Made by a program: the position numbers and the translations under genes. Below the pieces are notes generated by a model. The model was given only the letters and a program-made list of their open reading frames with translations, was not told where the DNA came from and did not search any database. DNA of 14,135 nt, from assembly GCA_009774655.1 (NCBI GenBank), contig VSOD01000065.1, forward strand, positions 1 to 14,135, written 5' to 3'. This document shows positions 13,245 to 14,135 of the stretch, piece after piece. This stretch comes from Lachnospiraceae bacterium (GTDB taxonomy: Bacteria > Bacillota_A > Clostridia > Lachnospirales > Lachnospiraceae). Numbering within the stretch: position 1 is the stretch's first letter; each line of letters opens with the position of its first letter.

Positions 13245-14135
13245 TACGCAGGTTCGTAAGAACAGACGTCGTATTTTTAAAGAAGTGGCCAGTCTGGCTT
13301 ATCAATCGGAGAATCTGAAGGATGACGTGGAGGCCCTTCCTTATAAGATCGTGAATTATGAAGAATCGGAATATGAGAATATCTACAGAGAGCGGGCCAT
13401 TGTGCGTGAGCGGATCCGTCTCGCCATGGGGCTTTCCCTGCGGCCGGAGAATCAGCCCGTGCATCTGACGCAGGGGCTTGAGGAGAGCAATATCGACGAG
13501 AAGTACTATGAGCCGCCGCTGATGCAGGTCATTCCTTCGGCCTGTAATGCCTGCCCGGAGAACCGTTATTATGTGACGGATCACTGTATGGGCTGTGTGG
13601 CGCATCCCTGCCGCGAGGTCTGTCCCCGCGGGGCGATTTCCATGCAGAACGGCAGGTCGGTGATCGATCCGGAGAAGTGTATCAAATGCGGTAAGTGTAA
13701 GGCGGTATGTCCTTATGATGCCATATCCCATCAGGTAAGGCCATGTGCGGGAGCCTGCGGCGTGGGTGCGATCAAGAATGACGAGAAGGGCAGGGCGGTC
13801 ATCGACAACGACCTGTGCGTTTCCTGCGGACAGTGTATGGTAAACTGCCCGTTCGGTGCGATCGCCGACAAATCCCAGATCTTCCAGCTGATCCGCGCTC
13901 TGCAGTCGGGGCATAAGATCGTTGCCCAGGTGGCGCCGGCTTTTGCGGGACAGTTTGGGCCGAATGTGACGCCGGATATGCTGAAGACGGCTTTAAAAGA
14001 ACTGGGCTTTTATGATGTCTATGAGACGGCTATCGGGGCGGATCTCGGCGCTGTTGCGGAGGCAGAGCATTATGCTTCAGAGGTGGCTACGGGTAAGCTG
14101 CCGTTCAGTCTTACTTCACTCTCTTATACACATCT
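13231..14135 (+). CDS. [FeFe] hydrogenase, group-B-like, 5' part (truncated by contig end)
   Basis: The gene starts at ATG 13231 with GGGAGG about 8 bases upstream and is open to the contig end, giving ~296 genuine residues. After an N-terminal helical region come Cys pairs CNAC (105/108), CMGC (119/122) and CREVC (127/131). Two 4Fe-4S ferredoxin motifs CxxCxxCxxxC follow (150-160 and 196-206), with an extra C172-x3-C176. KIVAQVAPAFAGQFG (229-243) opens the H-cluster domain, cut just where the TSCCP motif should appear. The pattern is that of monomeric group-B [FeFe] hydrogenases of anaerobic Clostridia, which interconvert protons and H2; the redox partner is unknown. Residues beyond 14119 come from adapter sequence. 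Regulation by Rex is likely. Confidence 0.85.
   Translation, partial: MRGIDTQVRKNRRRIFKEVASLAYQSENLKDDVEALPYKIVNYEESEYENIYRERAIVRERIRLAMGLSLRPENQPVHLTQGLEESNIDEKYYEPPLMQVIPSACNACPENRYYVTDHCMGCVAHPCREVCPRGAISMQNGRSVIDPEKCIKCGKCKAVCPYDAISHQVRPCAGACGVGAIKNDEKGRAVIDNDLCVSCGQCMVNCPFGAIADKSQIFQLIRALQSGHKIVAQVAPAFAGQFGPNVTPDMLKTALKELGFYDVYETAIGADLGAVAEAEHYASEVATGKLPFSLTSLSYTH
14120..14135. other. Nextera mosaic-end adapter remnant
   Basis: The last 16 bases, TCTCTTATACACATCT, are identical to the 3' part of the Tn5/Nextera mosaic-end adapter read-through sequence. They follow ACTTCA, which would encode the Thr-Ser of the expected TSCCP hydrogenase motif. The window therefore ends at a contig edge with untrimmed adapter. 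Confidence 0.9.

Noticed and set aside
13138..13914. Minus-strand frame of 258 codons
   Set aside because: Shadow of the hydrogenase gene, whose plus-strand Cys motifs are unmistakable; the minus product is low-complexity.

Overview
The window looks like a contig end from a spore-forming, anaerobic member of the Clostridia, most likely Lachnospiraceae. The evidence is a cotJABC spore-coat operon, an [FeFe] hydrogenase under a clostridial-type Rex operator, AGGAGG-type ribosome binding sites and TTG starts. Two parts differ visibly in base composition. Bases 1 to about 8400 are AT-rich and accessory; bases from about 8420 to the end are GC-richer and chromosomal. The last 16 bases match the Nextera mosaic-end adapter, so the right edge is a sequencing artefact.

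Left part, mobile-element core (697-5052): a short basic coiled-coil protein, a P-loop ATPase with a winged-helix-like C-terminus, an unrecognised 235-aa protein made of two related halves, a 52-aa protein and a large serine recombinase with its own terminator. They lie in one direction with short gaps and read as the replication/integration end of an integrative element. Bases 1-696 hold no gene I can support.

Middle part, toxin-antitoxin/defence island (5053-8400): a complete MntA-HepT (MNT/HEPN, type VII) pair preceded by a consensus promoter and a structured leader that ends in a terminator-like hairpin. It is flanked by two imperfect copies of the recombinase 3' end plus downstream sequence. 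After the second copy come a frameshifted DUF3791 gene, a small partner gene, and a decayed nucleotidyltransferase with a stub of a HEPN partner. An intact three-gene operon follows: DUF3791, a DUF3990 ADP-ribosyltransferase-fold protein, and a second small partner paralogous to the first. The area looks like an accretion zone where related modules arrived and some decayed. The intact DUF3791-ART-small-protein operon is the best candidate for a poorly described system.

Right part, chromosome (8420-14135): cotJA-cotJB-cotJC on the minus strand, with the 3' end of cotJC replaced where the island begins; an intergenic region with a 46-bp tandem repeat; a Gld-type ABC exporter (ATPase with a long acidic tail, then a permease fused to a GldG-like domain); a terminator region; then a promoter overlapped by a Rex site driving a group-B-like [FeFe] hydrogenase gene that runs off the contig.
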